Source of the DNA: Enterobacter quasihormaechei
GTDB lineage: Bacteria > Pseudomonadota > Gammaproteobacteria > Enterobacterales > Enterobacteriaceae
DNA length: 64,000 nt
Direction of reading: 5' to 3'
NCBI RefSeq assembly: GCF_004331385.1
Contig: NZ_SJON01000002.1
Coordinates: 372,001 to 436,000, forward strand
Under the pieces are notes generated by a model. It ran no database searches, was not told the DNA's origin, and worked only from the letters and a program-made list of their open reading frames with translations. Shown in pieces: positions 19,550-29,013 of this stretch (position 1 is the stretch's first letter; the number at the start of each line of letters is the position of its first letter). Made by a program: the position numbers and the translations under genes.

Positions 19550-21028
19550 ATGAAGAAATTGCTCCCCATCCTTATCGGCCTGAGCCTGACGGGCTTCAGT
19601 GCAATGAGCCAGGCAGAGAACCTGTTACAGGTCTACCAGCAGGCACGTCTGGGCAACCCTGATTTACGTAAATCAGCGGCCGATCGTGATGCTGCGTTTG
19701 AAAAGATTAACGAAGCACGTAGCCCACTGCTGCCGCAGTTAGGCTTAGGTGCAGATTATACCTACACTAACGGTTTTCGCGATAACAACGGCATCGACTC
19801 GAATGCCACCAGCGCCTCTTTACAGCTTACACAGACTCTGTTCGATATGTCCAAATGGCGTGAACTGAGTTTGCAGGAAAAGAGTGCGGGCATTCAGGAT
19901 GTCACCTATCAGACCGATCAGCAAACGCTGATCCTGAATACCGCGACCGCGTATTTCCAGGTACTGAGCGCGATTGACGCCCTCTCCTACACCGAAGCGC
20001 AGAAACAGGCGATTTACCGTCAGTTAGATCAGACTACCCAGCGTTTCAACGTGGGTCTGGTTGCGATCACTGACGTGCAGAACGCCCGTTCACAGTACGA
20101 TACCGTACTGGCTAACGAAGTGACCGCACGTAACAACCTCGACAACGCGCTGGAAGCTCTGCGCCAGGTCACCGGTAACTACTATCCTGAGCTGGCCTCT
20201 CTGAACGTGGACAGCTTCAAGACGGACAAACCGCAGGCGGTAAACGCCCTGCTGAAAGAAGCGGAAAACCGCAACCTGACCCTGTTGCAGGCACGCCTTA
20301 GCCAGGATCTGGCACGCGAGCAGATCCGCCTTGCACAGGACGGCCACCTGCCAACCCTGAGCCTGAGCGCCTCAACCGGCGTATCGGATACCAGCTACAG
20401 CGGCTCTAAAACGACGTCTCAGGCCTATGATGACAACAACATTGGTCAGAACAAAGTGGGCCTGAGCTTCTCCCTGCCGCTGTATCAGGGCGGGATGGTT
20501 AACTCCCAGGTTAAACAGGCGCAGTACAACTTTGTTGGCGCAAGCGAGCAGCTGGAAAGCGCGCACCGCAACGTGGTGCAAACCGTGCGTTCTTCCTTTA
20601 ACAACGTGAACGCGTCTATCAGCAGCATCAACGCCTACAAACAGGCCGTTGTCTCTGCGCAAAGCTCTCTGGACGCGATGGAAGCGGGCTACTCCGTCGG
20701 TACGCGTACCATTGTTGACGTGTTAGACGCAACGACCACGCTGTATAACGCTAAGCAGCAGCTCTCCAGCGCACGTTACCAGTACCTGATTAACCAGCTG
20801 AACATCAAGCAGGCTCTGGGTACGCTGAACGAGCAGGATCTGCAAATGCTGAACAGCACGCTGGGTAAACCGGTTTCCACGTCGCCTGACAGCGTCGCGC
20901 CGGAAAATCCAGAGCAGGATGCCGCGGTTGATAACTTCAACGCTAACGGCAGCATGCCAGCAGCGCAGCCAGCGGCCGCGCGTAGCACGGCACCTGCAAG
21001 CAGCGGTTCTAACCCGTTCCGTAACTAA
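19550..21028 (+). CDS. tolC: outer-membrane efflux channel TolC
   Basis: A 492-residue trimeric outer-membrane channel used by AcrAB-type efflux pumps and type I secretion. The signal peptide is [20 protein letters not shown], cleaved before [11 protein letters not shown]. The two repeats of the TolC fold show as [20 protein letters not shown] and [20 protein letters not shown]. An ATG six bases upstream (19544) is an alternative; AAGGA at 19539 suits the later one. The C-terminal tail is Ala/Ser-rich and ends NPFRN as in E. coli. A marbox lies upstream and a REP element follows. Confidence 0.98.
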   Translation: MKKLLPILIGLSLTGFSAMSQAENLLQVYQQARLGNPDLRKSAADRDAAFEKINEARSPLLPQLGLGADYTYTNGFRDNNGIDSNATSASLQLTQTLFDMSKWRELSLQEKSAGIQDVTYQTDQQTLILNTATAYFQVLSAIDALSYTEAQKQAIYRQLDQTTQRFNVGLVAITDVQNARSQYDTVLANEVTARNNLDNALEALRQVTGNYYPELASLNVDSFKTDKPQAVNALLKEAENRNLTLLQARLSQDLAREQIRLAQDGHLPTLSLSASTGVSDTSYSGSKTTSQAYDDNNIGQNKVGLSFSLPLYQGGMVNSQVKQAQYNFVGASEQLESAHRNVVQTVRSSFNNVNASISSINAYKQAVVSAQSSLDAMEAGYSVGTRTIVDVLDATTTLYNAKQQLSSARYQYLINQLNIKQALGTLNEQDLQMLNSTLGKPVSTSPDSVAPENPEQDAAVDNFNANGSMPAAQPAAARSTAPASSGSNPFRN

Positions 21029-21032
21029 GCAT

Positions 21033-21101
21033 TGCCCGATGGCGCTTCGCTTATCGGGCCTACTGAATCGTAGGCCGGGTAAGCGCAGCGCCACCCGGCG
21101 C
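21033..21101. repeat. REP/BIME element
   Basis: Two facing REP units between tolC and ygiB: TTGCCCGATGGCGCTTCGCT with TATCGGGCC, a short spacer, then GTAGGCCGGGTAAGCGCAGC with CACCCGGC. This is the common enterobacterial palindromic repeat; four more copies occur in the window. Confidence 0.9.
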
Positions 21102-21221
21102 AAAATCCCCCCGAACGTAAGCCAACGTAAAGATCCCCTGCATTTCGCCCCTCTTCGCTTCATTTTCAACCACTCATCCTCTATCCTGAGCGTTATTACC
21201 ACTGGGTCCCGGAAGACAAAT

Positions 21222-21887
21222 ATGAAACGGACAAAAACGATGAATCACGCGTCGTTCCGCAAAAGCTGGAACGCACGCCACCTGACACCTGTCGCGCTGG
21301 CGGTCACTGCCGTCTTTATGCTGGCAGGCTGTGAGCAGAGCGACGAAACGGTCTCGATGTACCAAAACGCCGACGACTGTTCGGCTGCCACCGGTAAAGC
21401 CGCCGAATGTACAACGGCCTATAACAACGCCCTGAAAGAAGCGGAACGTACCGCGCCGAAATATGCCTCACGCGAAGACTGTGTCGCTGAATTCGGTGAA
21501 GGCCAGTGCCAGCAGGCGCCGGCTCAGGCGGGTATGGCACCGGAAAACCAGGCGCAGGCTCAGTCCAGCGGCAGCTTCTGGATGCCGCTGATGGCGGGCT
21601 ATATGATGGGCCGTCTGATGAGCGGCGGTGCGGGCTATCAGCAGCAGCCGCTGTTTAGCTCCAAAAACCCGAACAGCCCGGCGTACGGCAAATACACCGA
21701 TGCTACCGGCAAGGGTTACGGCGCAGCAACGCCGGGCCGTACGATGACCGTACCGAAAACCGCGATGGCACCAAAACCCGCAACCACCAGCACCATCACC
21801 CGTGGCGGCTTCGGTGAGTCTGTGGCGAAACAAACCACCATGCAGCGTAGTGCGGCCGGCTCTTCGACTCGCTCAATGGGCGGCTAA
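21222..21887 (+). CDS. ygiB: DUF1190 lipoprotein-like protein YgiB
   Basis: A 221-residue envelope protein. The start [20 protein letters not shown] matches the E. coli YgiB N-terminus and is preceded by GGAAGA. A hydrophobic segment ending in MLAGC (a lipobox-like LAGC) suggests lipidation, followed by conserved Cys pairs ([29 protein letters not shown]). The middle is Gly/Met-rich ([16 protein letters not shown]) and the C-terminus low-complexity, ending SRSMGG. The gene is two bases from ygiC and the pair are co-transcribed downstream of tolC; function is unknown. Confidence 0.93.
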   Translation: MKRTKTMNHASFRKSWNARHLTPVALAVTAVFMLAGCEQSDETVSMYQNADDCSAATGKAAECTTAYNNALKEAERTAPKYASREDCVAEFGEGQCQQAPAQAGMAPENQAQAQSSGSFWMPLMAGYMMGRLMSGGAGYQQQPLFSSKNPNSPAYGKYTDATGKGYGAATPGRTMTVPKTAMAPKPATTSTITRGGFGESVAKQTTMQRSAAGSSTRSMGG

Positions 21888-21889
21888 TC

Positions 21890-23050
21890 ATGGAACGAGT
21901 CAGTATTGTCGAGCGCCCGGACTGGCGCGAAAAAGCCACCGAATACGGTTTCAATTTTCACACCATGTACGGCGAGCCGTACTGGTGTGAAGACGCTTAC
22001 TATAAGCTCACGCTCGCTCAGGTTGAAAAGCTTGAAGAGGTGACCGCTGAGCTGCACCAGATGTGCCTGAAGGTGGTCGAGAAAGTTATCGACAGCGATG
22101 CGCTGATGACCAAATTCCGCATTCCAAAGCACACCTGGAGCTTCATCCGTCAGTCATGGAAAACGAATCAGCCTTCGCTTTACTCTCGCCTCGATCTGGC
22201 ATGGGACGGCGTCGGTGAGCCGAAGCTGTTAGAAAACAACGCGGATACGCCAACCTCGCTGTACGAAGCCGCGTTCTTCCAGTGGATCTGGCTGGAAGAT
22301 CAGGCGAATGCCGGAAACCTGCCGGAAGGCAGCGACCAGTTCAACAGCCTACAGGAAAAGCTGATTGAGCGTTTCGCCGAACTGCGTGAACAGCACGGTT
22401 TCAACCTGCTGCACCTCGCCTGCTGCCGCGATACCGAAGAAGATCGCGGTACGGTTCAGTATTTGCAGGACTGTGCAGCCGAAGCGGAAGTGGCGACAGA
22501 GTTCCTCTATATCGAAGATATCGGTTTAGGTGAAAAAGGTCAGTTTACGGACATGCAGGATCAGGTGATCAGCAACCTGTTCAAGCTCTATCCATGGGAA
22601 TACATGCTGCGCGAGATGTTCTCGACCAAACTGGAAGACGCCGGCGTGCGCTGGCTGGAACCGGCCTGGAAGAGCATTATCTCCAATAAAGCCCTGCTGC
22701 CAATGCTGTGGGAGATGTTCCCGAACCACCCGAACCTGCTGCCTGCGTACTTTGCCGAAGATGAGTTCCCGCCGATGGAGAAATACGTCGTTAAGCCGAT
22801 CTTCTCCCGCGAAGGCGCGAACGTCTCCATTATCGAAAACGGTAAAACGCTGGAAGCGGTTGAAGGGCCATACGGTGAAGAAGGGATGATCGTCCAGGAG
22901 TTTTATCAACTGCCGAAGTTTGGCGACAGCTATACGCTGATCGGCAGCTGGCTTATTAACGATCAACCTGCCGGGATTGGCATTCGCGAAGATCGCGCGC
23001 TGATTACGCAGGATCTGTCACGGTTCTATCCGCATATTTTTGTTGAATAA
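21890..23050 (+). CDS. ygiC: ATP-grasp glutathionylspermidine synthase-like protein YgiC
   Basis: A 386-residue protein matching the C-terminal synthetase (ATP-grasp) domain of glutathionylspermidine synthase. Visible features include [16 protein letters not shown], the glycine-rich [13 protein letters not shown] loop and [17 protein letters not shown] near the end. The E. coli homologue is 386 residues and lacks the amidase half, so it is probably a ligase with an unidentified peptide or amine substrate. It follows ygiB by two bases in the tolC-ygiBC group. Confidence 0.95.
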   Translation: MERVSIVERPDWREKATEYGFNFHTMYGEPYWCEDAYYKLTLAQVEKLEEVTAELHQMCLKVVEKVIDSDALMTKFRIPKHTWSFIRQSWKTNQPSLYSRLDLAWDGVGEPKLLENNADTPTSLYEAAFFQWIWLEDQANAGNLPEGSDQFNSLQEKLIERFAELREQHGFNLLHLACCRDTEEDRGTVQYLQDCAAEAEVATEFLYIEDIGLGEKGQFTDMQDQVISNLFKLYPWEYMLREMFSTKLEDAGVRWLEPAWKSIISNKALLPMLWEMFPNHPNLLPAYFAEDEFPPMEKYVVKPIFSREGANVSIIENGKTLEAVEGPYGEEGMIVQEFYQLPKFGDSYTLIGSWLINDQPAGIGIREDRALITQDLSRFYPHIFVE

Positions 23051-23053
23051 GAC

Positions 23054-23128
23054 TTGCCCGGTGGCGCTACGCTTACCGGGCCTACGCTCGACATGCAGGC
23101 CGGGTAAGGCGAAGCCGCCACCCGGCAT
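23054..23128. repeat. REP/BIME element
   Basis: Paired REP units between the convergent ygiC and ygiD genes: TTGCCCGGTGGCGCTACGCT with TACCGGGCC, then GCAGGCCGGGTAAGGCGAAG with CACCCGGC. The arms form a long hairpin in either transcript. Confidence 0.92.
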
Positions 23129-23132
23129 GTTT

Positions 23133-23921
23133 TTACCCCACCTGCACCGACAGCATACTCAAACTCCCCATCTCAATGCCGTCGACCGGGATGGTAATCT
23201 CCTCCTGACCATCCCACGTGCCTAACACATACAGCAGCGGCAGGAAGTGATCCGCCGTGGGGTTAGAGAGCGAACCGCCTTCGTGATCCAGATAGTTCAC
23301 TAGCGGATGCTGCTCAACCGGCCCCTGCCAGGCGAGGTTGTATTTCACATAGTTGTTAAAAGACGTCGCCCAGGGATACGGGGTATTCTCCCCGTGCCAG
23401 CGCGCCGTACGCAGGTTATGCACCACGTTACCGCTCGCGACCAGCATGATGCCTTCATCACGCAGGGTTGCCAGCTTGCGGCCCATCTCCATATGCCAGG
23501 CCGCTGGTTTGGTACTGTCGACGCTCAGCTGCACCATCGGGATATCGGCCTCGGGATACATTTTAATCAGGACGCCCCAGGAGCCATGATCAAAGCCCCA
23601 GGCTTCTTTATCCAGCGTCACCGGAACCGGTGCGAGCAGATCCACCAGCCGCTGCGCCAGTGCAGGGGAGCCGGGCGCAGGATAGTGCGTGTCATACAGG
23701 GCCTGCGGAAAGCCGCCAAAATCATGGATAGTTTTCGGCGCTTCCATGGCCGTTACGCCGGTACCACGGGTAAACCAGTGCGCAGACACCACCACAATCG
23801 CCTTCGGCCGCGGCAACGTCTCACCCAGGTGACGCCAGGTGCGGGTATAGACGTTATCTTCCAGAACGTTCATTGGGCTGCCATGGCCTAAAAACAGTGC
23901 TGGCATACGAGATGAAGACAT
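23133..23921 (-). CDS. ygiD: 4,5-DOPA dioxygenase extradiol (LigB family)
   Basis: A 262-residue class III extradiol ring-cleavage dioxygenase matching E. coli YgiD, which opens L-DOPA at the 4,5 position. Likely zinc/iron ligands are in the N-terminal LFLGHGSPMN, in VVSAHWFTRG and in ASGNVVHNLR; GFDHGSWGVL supplies another histidine. It is a single gene facing ygiC across a REP element and divergent from zupT. The physiological substrate in enterobacteria is not known. Confidence 0.94.
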   Translation of the reverse strand: MSSSRMPALFLGHGSPMNVLEDNVYTRTWRHLGETLPRPKAIVVVSAHWFTRGTGVTAMEAPKTIHDFGGFPQALYDTHYPAPGSPALAQRLVDLLAPVPVTLDKEAWGFDHGSWGVLIKMYPEADIPMVQLSVDSTKPAAWHMEMGRKLATLRDEGIMLVASGNVVHNLRTARWHGENTPYPWATSFNNYVKYNLAWQGPVEQHPLVNYLDHEGGSLSNPTADHFLPLLYVLGTWDGQEEITIPVDGIEMGSLSMLSVQVG

Positions 23922-24051
23922 GGTGATATCCTTACAGGAGGTGTCAATTTGATGGTTCTACATTACGCGCATTCAGGTGAAGATGAACGCAGATAACCGT
24001 GAAGATCATCATCAGGAAATTTGAATGTCAGATACAGCTTAAGGAGAGTGC

Positions 24052-24825
24052 ATGTCAGTACCCTTGATTTTGACCGTACTTGCGGGTGCCGCGACCTTTA
24101 TCGGCGCGCTCCTCGGCGTGCTCGGACAAAAACCGTCTAACCGCCTTCTGGCCTTTTCGCTGGGTTTCGCCGCCGGGATCATGCTGCTTATCTCGCTGAT
24201 GGAGATGCTGCCCGCAGCCCTTCATACCGAGGGAATGTCGCCAGTGCTGGGCTACGGCATGTTCATCGTCGGCCTGCTGGGCTATTTTGCGCTCGACCGC
24301 ATGCTGCCTCACGCGCACCCTCAGGATCTGATGCAAAAGCGCGCGGCTCCCCTTCCGGGCAACATCAAGCGCACGGCCATCCTGCTGACGCTCGGCATCA
24401 GCCTGCATAACTTTCCGGAAGGCGTTGCCACCTACGTCACGGCCAGCAGCAATCTGGAAATGGGGTTTGGCGTGGCGCTGGCGGTAGCCTTACACAATAT
24501 TCCTGAAGGACTTGCCGTTGCCGGCCCGGTCTACGCGGCCACCGGTTCAAAACGGACTGCCGTACTCTGGGCAGGCGTTTCCGGCCTGGCTGAAATTCTC
24601 GGCGGCGTACTGGCGTGGCTGATCCTCGGCAGCCTCGTTTCGCCTGTGGTGATGGCTGCCATCATGGCGGCGGTGGCCGGGATCATGGTCGCGCTCTCCG
24701 TCGATGAGCTGATGCCGCTGGCGAAAGAGATCGACCCTAACAATAATCCCAGCTACGGCGTGCTGTGCGGCATGTCGGTGATGGGGCTCAGCCTGGTTCT
24801 GCTGCAAACGGCAGGTATAGGCTGA
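24052..24825 (+). CDS. zupT: zinc transporter ZupT (ZIP family)
   Basis: A 257-residue inner-membrane ZIP importer for zinc and other divalent metals, with eight predicted membrane spans. The metal-path motifs are in helices IV and [12 protein letters not shown] and [11 protein letters not shown], both intact. The ATG follows a strong AAGGAG. Length matches E. coli ZupT (257). In E. coli ribB follows directly; here a fimbrial operon is inserted downstream. Confidence 0.97.
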   Translation: MSVPLILTVLAGAATFIGALLGVLGQKPSNRLLAFSLGFAAGIMLLISLMEMLPAALHTEGMSPVLGYGMFIVGLLGYFALDRMLPHAHPQDLMQKRAAPLPGNIKRTAILLTLGISLHNFPEGVATYVTASSNLEMGFGVALAVALHNIPEGLAVAGPVYAATGSKRTAVLWAGVSGLAEILGGVLAWLILGSLVSPVVMAAIMAAVAGIMVALSVDELMPLAKEIDPNNNPSYGVLCGMSVMGLSLVLLQTAGIG

Positions 24826-24831
24826 CTCGGA

Positions 24832-24857
24832 TGCCCTCATCAATGAGGGCAATTCTT
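24832..24857 (+). terminator. hairpin after zupT
   Basis: A stem of GCCCTCAT / ATGAGGGC seven bases after the zupT stop, followed by AATTCTTTG. The stem is good but the T run is broken, so termination may be partial. Confidence 0.55.
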
Positions 24858-25158
24858 TGATGCGCCCCGGCGCAGCCGTTGCATTTTACAATGTCTGCGA
24901 CTCTGTATTTACAATTGGAAAATCAAGAATTTTTATGGATATTTTTAAGCGCAATATTTCCCAATTAAATTGCGCTTAAAAAGCCGCTGCTGCATGAAAT
25001 ATTAACCGGTTACGATAGTAATAAATTATATATTAACCTCATCTAAAAATATCTTTAAGTCTCATTAATCGCAAACACCTCCCTCATCCCGTTATACTTT
25101 GCGAGTATTCTGAAAATTAATATTCAGATTATGAATTCAATTGAAAAAGGATATTTTC
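24858..25158. other. AT-rich promoter region of the fimbrial operon
   Basis: About 300 AT-rich bases with no gene. It holds a long inverted repeat (24942-24982, listed separately), a possible -10 box TATACT at 25093-25098 without a convincing -35 partner, and a small TCTGAA/TTCAGA hairpin at about 25109-25129 in the presumed leader. Low GC content of this kind often marks H-NS-silenced fimbrial promoters; that is inference. Confidence 0.5.
24942..24982. repeat. 14-bp perfect inverted repeat upstream of the fimbrial operon
   Basis: Arms TTTTTAAGCGCAAT (24942-24955) and ATTGCGCTTAAAAA (24969-24982) are exact reverse complements separated by 13 bases. No T run follows, so it is not an ordinary terminator. 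It could be an operator for a dimeric regulator or a folded RNA leader; nothing proves either. Confidence 0.7.
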
Positions 25159-25719
25159 ATGTATATGGGTAAAAAAGTACTGTTAGCGGTTGCGATGGCT
25201 GCCATTGTTTCGGGTTCTGCTTTTGCTGAAGAACAGGGTTCAGGCAAAATCAAATTCAAAGGTGTGGTCATCGATGCGCCGTGCAGCATTGCACCAGACA
25301 GCGTTGATAAAGAAGTTGACCTGGGTGAAGTCACCACCGCCGTTATCAATGCCAACAAAAAATCAACGCCTGTTCCGGTCGATATTAATCTGGAAAACTG
25401 CCAGCTTGACGATCCGGCAGACGAGACCGACACGCCAATTACCAAAGTCGATGTCACCTTCACCAGCGCAGCAACGGACGCGACGGATACCAGCCTGATG
25501 AGCAACACCTATGCCAGCGGTGCTCAGAACGTGGGTGTGCGTTTGATGGATAACGCGGAGTCTAATATTACGCTGGGACAAGCTAACGAGATTGACCTGC
25601 TGCCAGGTTCAACCACGCAGACGCTGCATTTTAAAGCGCTTATGGAAGTCGCGGCAGGTAAAACCGCGACAGCAGGCCAGGTGGAAGCTACCGCTAACTA
25701 TGTCCTGATGTACAAATAA
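25159..25719 (+). CDS. major fimbrial subunit, type 1 family
   Basis: A 186-residue pilin exported through Sec. The ATG chosen follows AAAGGA at the right spacing; a signal peptide ends at SAFA before EEQGSGKIKF. The mature protein has the FimA-type features: GKIKFKGVVIDAPCSI with the first cysteine, ENCQLDD with the second (disulfide), and the C-terminal ATANYVLMYK donor/acceptor motif. It is the first gene of a four-gene operon (pilin, usher, chaperone, tip protein) and the only clear major pilin. Confidence 0.92.
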   Translation: MYMGKKVLLAVAMAAIVSGSAFAEEQGSGKIKFKGVVIDAPCSIAPDSVDKEVDLGEVTTAVINANKKSTPVPVDINLENCQLDDPADETDTPITKVDVTFTSAATDATDTSLMSNTYASGAQNVGVRLMDNAESNITLGQANEIDLLPGSTTQTLHFKALMEVAAGKTATAGQVEATANYVLMYK

Positions 25720-25741
25720 AAACGTTGCATCACGGTATAAA

Positions 25742-25766
25742 CCGACTGGCATTTTATGCCAGTCGG
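25742..25766 (+). terminator. hairpin between pilin and usher genes
   Basis: A perfect 11-base-pair stem (CCGACTGGCAT / ATGCCAGTCGG) with a three-base loop, 22 bases after the pilin stop. It lacks a T run. In fimbrial operons such hairpins often stabilise the pilin mRNA and reduce read-through into the usher gene, giving more pilin than usher; this role is inferred here. Confidence 0.65.
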
Positions 25767-25794
25767 CACGAAATATTATTCTTCGAGTAACAGG

Positions 25795-28242
25795 ATGATG
25801 ACATATAAATTACAATGGTTACTCATCATTACGTCCCTATTAATGACGAAAGTCGCCTCTGCCACCGAATTCAACATTAATGCCATCGATAAAGATCAGC
25901 GCGGCGGCGTTGATTTGTCGCTTTTTAAAGATCAAATATCCGTTATCCCGGGGCGTTATTTCGTCACGGTTTCAATTAATGATATTCCGCTGGCCAACGG
26001 CTGGCAGCTAAGCTGGCGGGAAATAAACGATACGGTTCAGGTCTGTATCCCTCCCGAGCTGGCCGATACGTTTGCGTTGCAGGATAACGTTCGTCAGGCG
26101 TTACCGGAAAAAGAGGGATGCGTTGACTTCACCGCCAGGCCAGACATCAAATTCAACTTTGAGCAGGCCAGCCAGACGCTGAAAGTGACGATCCCTCAGG
26201 CGTGGTTGCAGTATCGCGCAGCCGACTGGATGCCCCCGGCCACCTGGGATAACGGCGTACCGGGCGTGCTGCTGGATTACAATCTTTTCGCCAGCCATTA
26301 TCAGCCCGATAGCGGCAGCAGCAATGACAACGCCAACACCTACGGCACTGCCGGTGCGAACATGGGGGCGTGGCGGCTGCGCAGTGATTTCCAGTACACG
26401 CAAAGCCATACCGAAGCGGGCTCGGAGCACGACGGCCGTTTTTCTCGCGTCTATATGTTCCGCCCCCTGCCCTCGCTCGGCGCAAAGCTGACGCTCGGGG
26501 AAACGGATTTCCAGTCCGCGATTTTCGACGCCTTCACCTACACCGGCGCCTCGCTGATCAGCGACGAGCGCATGCTGCCGTGGTCGTTGCGCGGCTATGC
26601 TCCGCAAATTACCGGCATTGCCCAGACCAACGCCACGGTGACCGTTAGCCTTGCCGACCGCGTAATTTACCAGAGTAAAGTGCCGCCTGGCCCCTTTGTT
26701 ATTCAGGATCTAAACCAGTCGGTTCAGGGTACGCTGGACGTTAAGGTGACGGAAGAGGACGGACGCGTAAGCACTTTCCAGGTTTCTGCCGAATCCGTCC
26801 CCTTCTTAACGCGCAAGGACCAGCTACGCTACAAGCTCGCGGCCGGGAAGGCGCGCAAGGACGCCTCTCACGATGTTGAAGATAACGGCTTCATGAGCGG
26901 CGAGTTTTCCTGGGGCGTACTGTCACAAACTTCCCTGTACGGCGGCACGCTGGCTGATGGCGACCATTATCGCTCCGTTGCCGCCGGGATAGGCCAGAAC
27001 ATGGCGTACCTCGGCGCGCTCTCGTTTGACGTTACGCAGTCCACCAGCCAGCTACCCGGCCAAAGCAGCCAGACAGGCTACAGCTACCGCGTTAACTACA
27101 GTAAGCGTTTCGATACGACCGGCAGCCAGCTCACGCTTGCCAGCTATCGCTACTCGGACCCGCAGTTTTTGAGCTACGCCCGTTATCTTGACTATGAAGA
27201 CAGTGACCACCAGACCGAAAAACAGACGCTCAGCGTCACGGCAAGCCAGTATATTTCGGCACTATCGCTGAATCTGTATGTGAACATGCTGCGCCAGACC
27301 TGGTGGAACGACGCGCCCTCCACAACGGGCAGCGTCACGGCGGGCTACAACTTTGACGTGGGCCGCTGGAAAAACCTGGGCGTGAGCGTGTCCTGGAGTA
27401 AAACGCATTACGAAGATGAAGACGAGAACGACGACACCCAGTTTTACCTCTCGCTCAGCGTACCGCTCGATCCTGACCATCGCCTGAACTATGACCTGCG
27501 CAACAGCGACACGCTCAGCCATAACGTGTCGTGGTATGACACCTCGGACCGCAATAACACCTGGGGCGTTTCCGCAGGTGCGGAAAGTGAAAAGCCGGAC
27601 GCCGGCGCGCAGGTCAGCGGAAATTATCAGCATTATTCGACTTTTGGCGATCTGAACCTTTCCGGCAGCTATAAGGCCGATGAATACACATCCCTCAGCG
27701 CAAGCTGGAACGGATCGTTCACCTCAACGGCGAAAGGTGCCGCCCTGCATCGACGCAGCTACGGCAATGAGCCGCGCGTGATGGTAAGCACCGACGGCGT
27801 GGGCAGTATCCCGCTGAACATGTCGCGGGATGAGACCAACCGCTTTGGCATTGGCGTTTTGCCGTCATTCTCCAGCTATACGCCCTCCAGCGTGCAGGTC
27901 AATATGAACAATCTCCCGGATGGCGTGGATGTGGACAACCGCGTCGTCACCTCCACCTGGACCGAAGGCGCCATTGGATACCGTCAGATTGCCACGCGGG
28001 CGGGTAAGGACATCGCGGGCATTTTACGAACGCCGTCAGGCACGCCGCCGCTGGGGGCGATCGTTCGACTTAAGGAGAGCGATTTGCAGGTTGGGATGGT
28101 CGCCGATGAAGGCCACGTCTGGCTGGGCGCGGTTGAGCCAGAACAACAGTTTCGGGTGACGTGGGGCGACAGTCAGCAGTGTCGCTTCTCGCTACCTTCT
28201 CACTTAGAAAACAGTATGCAGCTGATACTGCCTTGTCAGTAA
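25795..28242 (+). CDS. fimbrial outer-membrane usher
   Basis: An 815-residue usher (PapC/FimD family) that assembles and anchors the pilus. Signal peptide MMTYKLQWLLIITSLLMTKV, cleaved near ASA. The N-terminal domain starts EFNINAIDKDQRGGVDLSLF; the barrel and plug carry PPATWDNGVPGVLLDYN and PPGPFVIQDLNQ; the C-terminal domains end with WGDSQQCRFSLP and a final cysteine. It is full length, in contrast to the orphan usher at 12733-14868. The start at 25795 is preferred because 13 extra upstream codons have no signal-peptide features. Confidence 0.95.
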   Translation: MMTYKLQWLLIITSLLMTKVASATEFNINAIDKDQRGGVDLSLFKDQISVIPGRYFVTVSINDIPLANGWQLSWREINDTVQVCIPPELADTFALQDNVRQALPEKEGCVDFTARPDIKFNFEQASQTLKVTIPQAWLQYRAADWMPPATWDNGVPGVLLDYNLFASHYQPDSGSSNDNANTYGTAGANMGAWRLRSDFQYTQSHTEAGSEHDGRFSRVYMFRPLPSLGAKLTLGETDFQSAIFDAFTYTGASLISDERMLPWSLRGYAPQITGIAQTNATVTVSLADRVIYQSKVPPGPFVIQDLNQSVQGTLDVKVTEEDGRVSTFQVSAESVPFLTRKDQLRYKLAAGKARKDASHDVEDNGFMSGEFSWGVLSQTSLYGGTLADGDHYRSVAAGIGQNMAYLGALSFDVTQSTSQLPGQSSQTGYSYRVNYSKRFDTTGSQLTLASYRYSDPQFLSYARYLDYEDSDHQTEKQTLSVTASQYISALSLNLYVNMLRQTWWNDAPSTTGSVTAGYNFDVGRWKNLGVSVSWSKTHYEDEDENDDTQFYLSLSVPLDPDHRLNYDLRNSDTLSHNVSWYDTSDRNNTWGVSAGAESEKPDAGAQVSGNYQHYSTFGDLNLSGSYKADEYTSLSASWNGSFTSTAKGAALHRRSYGNEPRVMVSTDGVGSIPLNMSRDETNRFGIGVLPSFSSYTPSSVQVNMNNLPDGVDVDNRVVTSTWTEGAIGYRQIATRAGKDIAGILRTPSGTPPLGAIVRLKESDLQVGMVADEGHVWLGAVEPEQQFRVTWGDSQQCRFSLPSHLENSMQLILPCQ

Positions 28243-28248
28243 GAAATC

Positions 28249-29013
28249 ATGATGAAATTAACCCCGCTTAAAAGCCTGTGTCTGATGCTCTTCAGCGCAG
28301 CATTTACGACTCACGCCGCCATTAACCTGGACCGCACGCGCATTGTCTTTCCCGAAAGCGATAAGGCCAGCAGCCTGAAAGTGGACAACCAGAGTAAGGC
28401 GCTGCCTTACCTGGCGCTTTCCTGGATTGAAGATGAAAAAGGGCGCAAAGAAGACGCGCACTTTATGGCGCTTCCGCCCATTCAGCGCATTGAGGCGGGC
28501 TCCTCATCCCAGGTGAGAATTGTGAAACAAGCCGCGACCGGTCAGCTGCCTAAAGACCGGGAGTCCCTGTTTTACTTCAACCTGCGCGAAGTGCCGCCTA
28601 AAAGCAGCAGCGCAAGCGAGGAGCGCAGCGTGATGCAGGTGGCGATGCAGAGCCGAATCAAACTGTTCTGGCGTCCAAAGGCGATCGCCAAAAAACCGGG
28701 GGAGATGACGGAAATGCGGATGGAAATTACCGCCAGCGCGAAAGGCCTGACGGTGCATAACCCGACGCCCTACTACATTACGCTGGCGTGGCTGAGCAAA
28801 AACGCCAAAACCATGCTGCCGGGCTTTGACAGCCTGATGATTGCGCCTTTTGCCACGGAAACCACCTCCACCGGGGATTATCACGGCAGCTATTACAGCA
28901 TCGGGTATATCGACGATTACGGCGCGCTCAGGAAAGTGGATGCGCAATGCGCGGGAACGGCTTACTGCAAGCTCACCGAACGGAAGGTCAGCCCTGATGC
29001 GAAAGCTCATTAA
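28249..29013 (+). CDS. periplasmic fimbrial chaperone (PapD-like)
   Basis: A 254-residue Ig-like pilus chaperone that holds subunits in the periplasm by donor-strand complementation. Signal peptide [20 protein letters not shown], cleaved after THA. Family marks: [19 protein letters not shown] (first strand), [14 protein letters not shown], and [12 protein letters not shown] near residue 140, where the conserved basic residue sits. It starts six bases after the usher and overlaps the tip-protein gene by 17 bases. Confidence 0.94.
   Translation: MMKLTPLKSLCLMLFSAAFTTHAAINLDRTRIVFPESDKASSLKVDNQSKALPYLALSWIEDEKGRKEDAHFMALPPIQRIEAGSSSQVRIVKQAATGQLPKDRESLFYFNLREVPPKSSSASEERSVMQVAMQSRIKLFWRPKAIAKKPGEMTEMRMEITASAKGLTVHNPTPYYITLAWLSKNAKTMLPGFDSLMIAPFATETTSTGDYHGSYYSIGYIDDYGALRKVDAQCAGTAYCKLTERKVSPDAKAH

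Noticed and set aside
24942-24982. Inverted repeat as a fimS-like invertible switch
   Set aside because: The arms are only 13 bases apart, too little DNA for an invertible promoter, and no recombinase gene is nearby.
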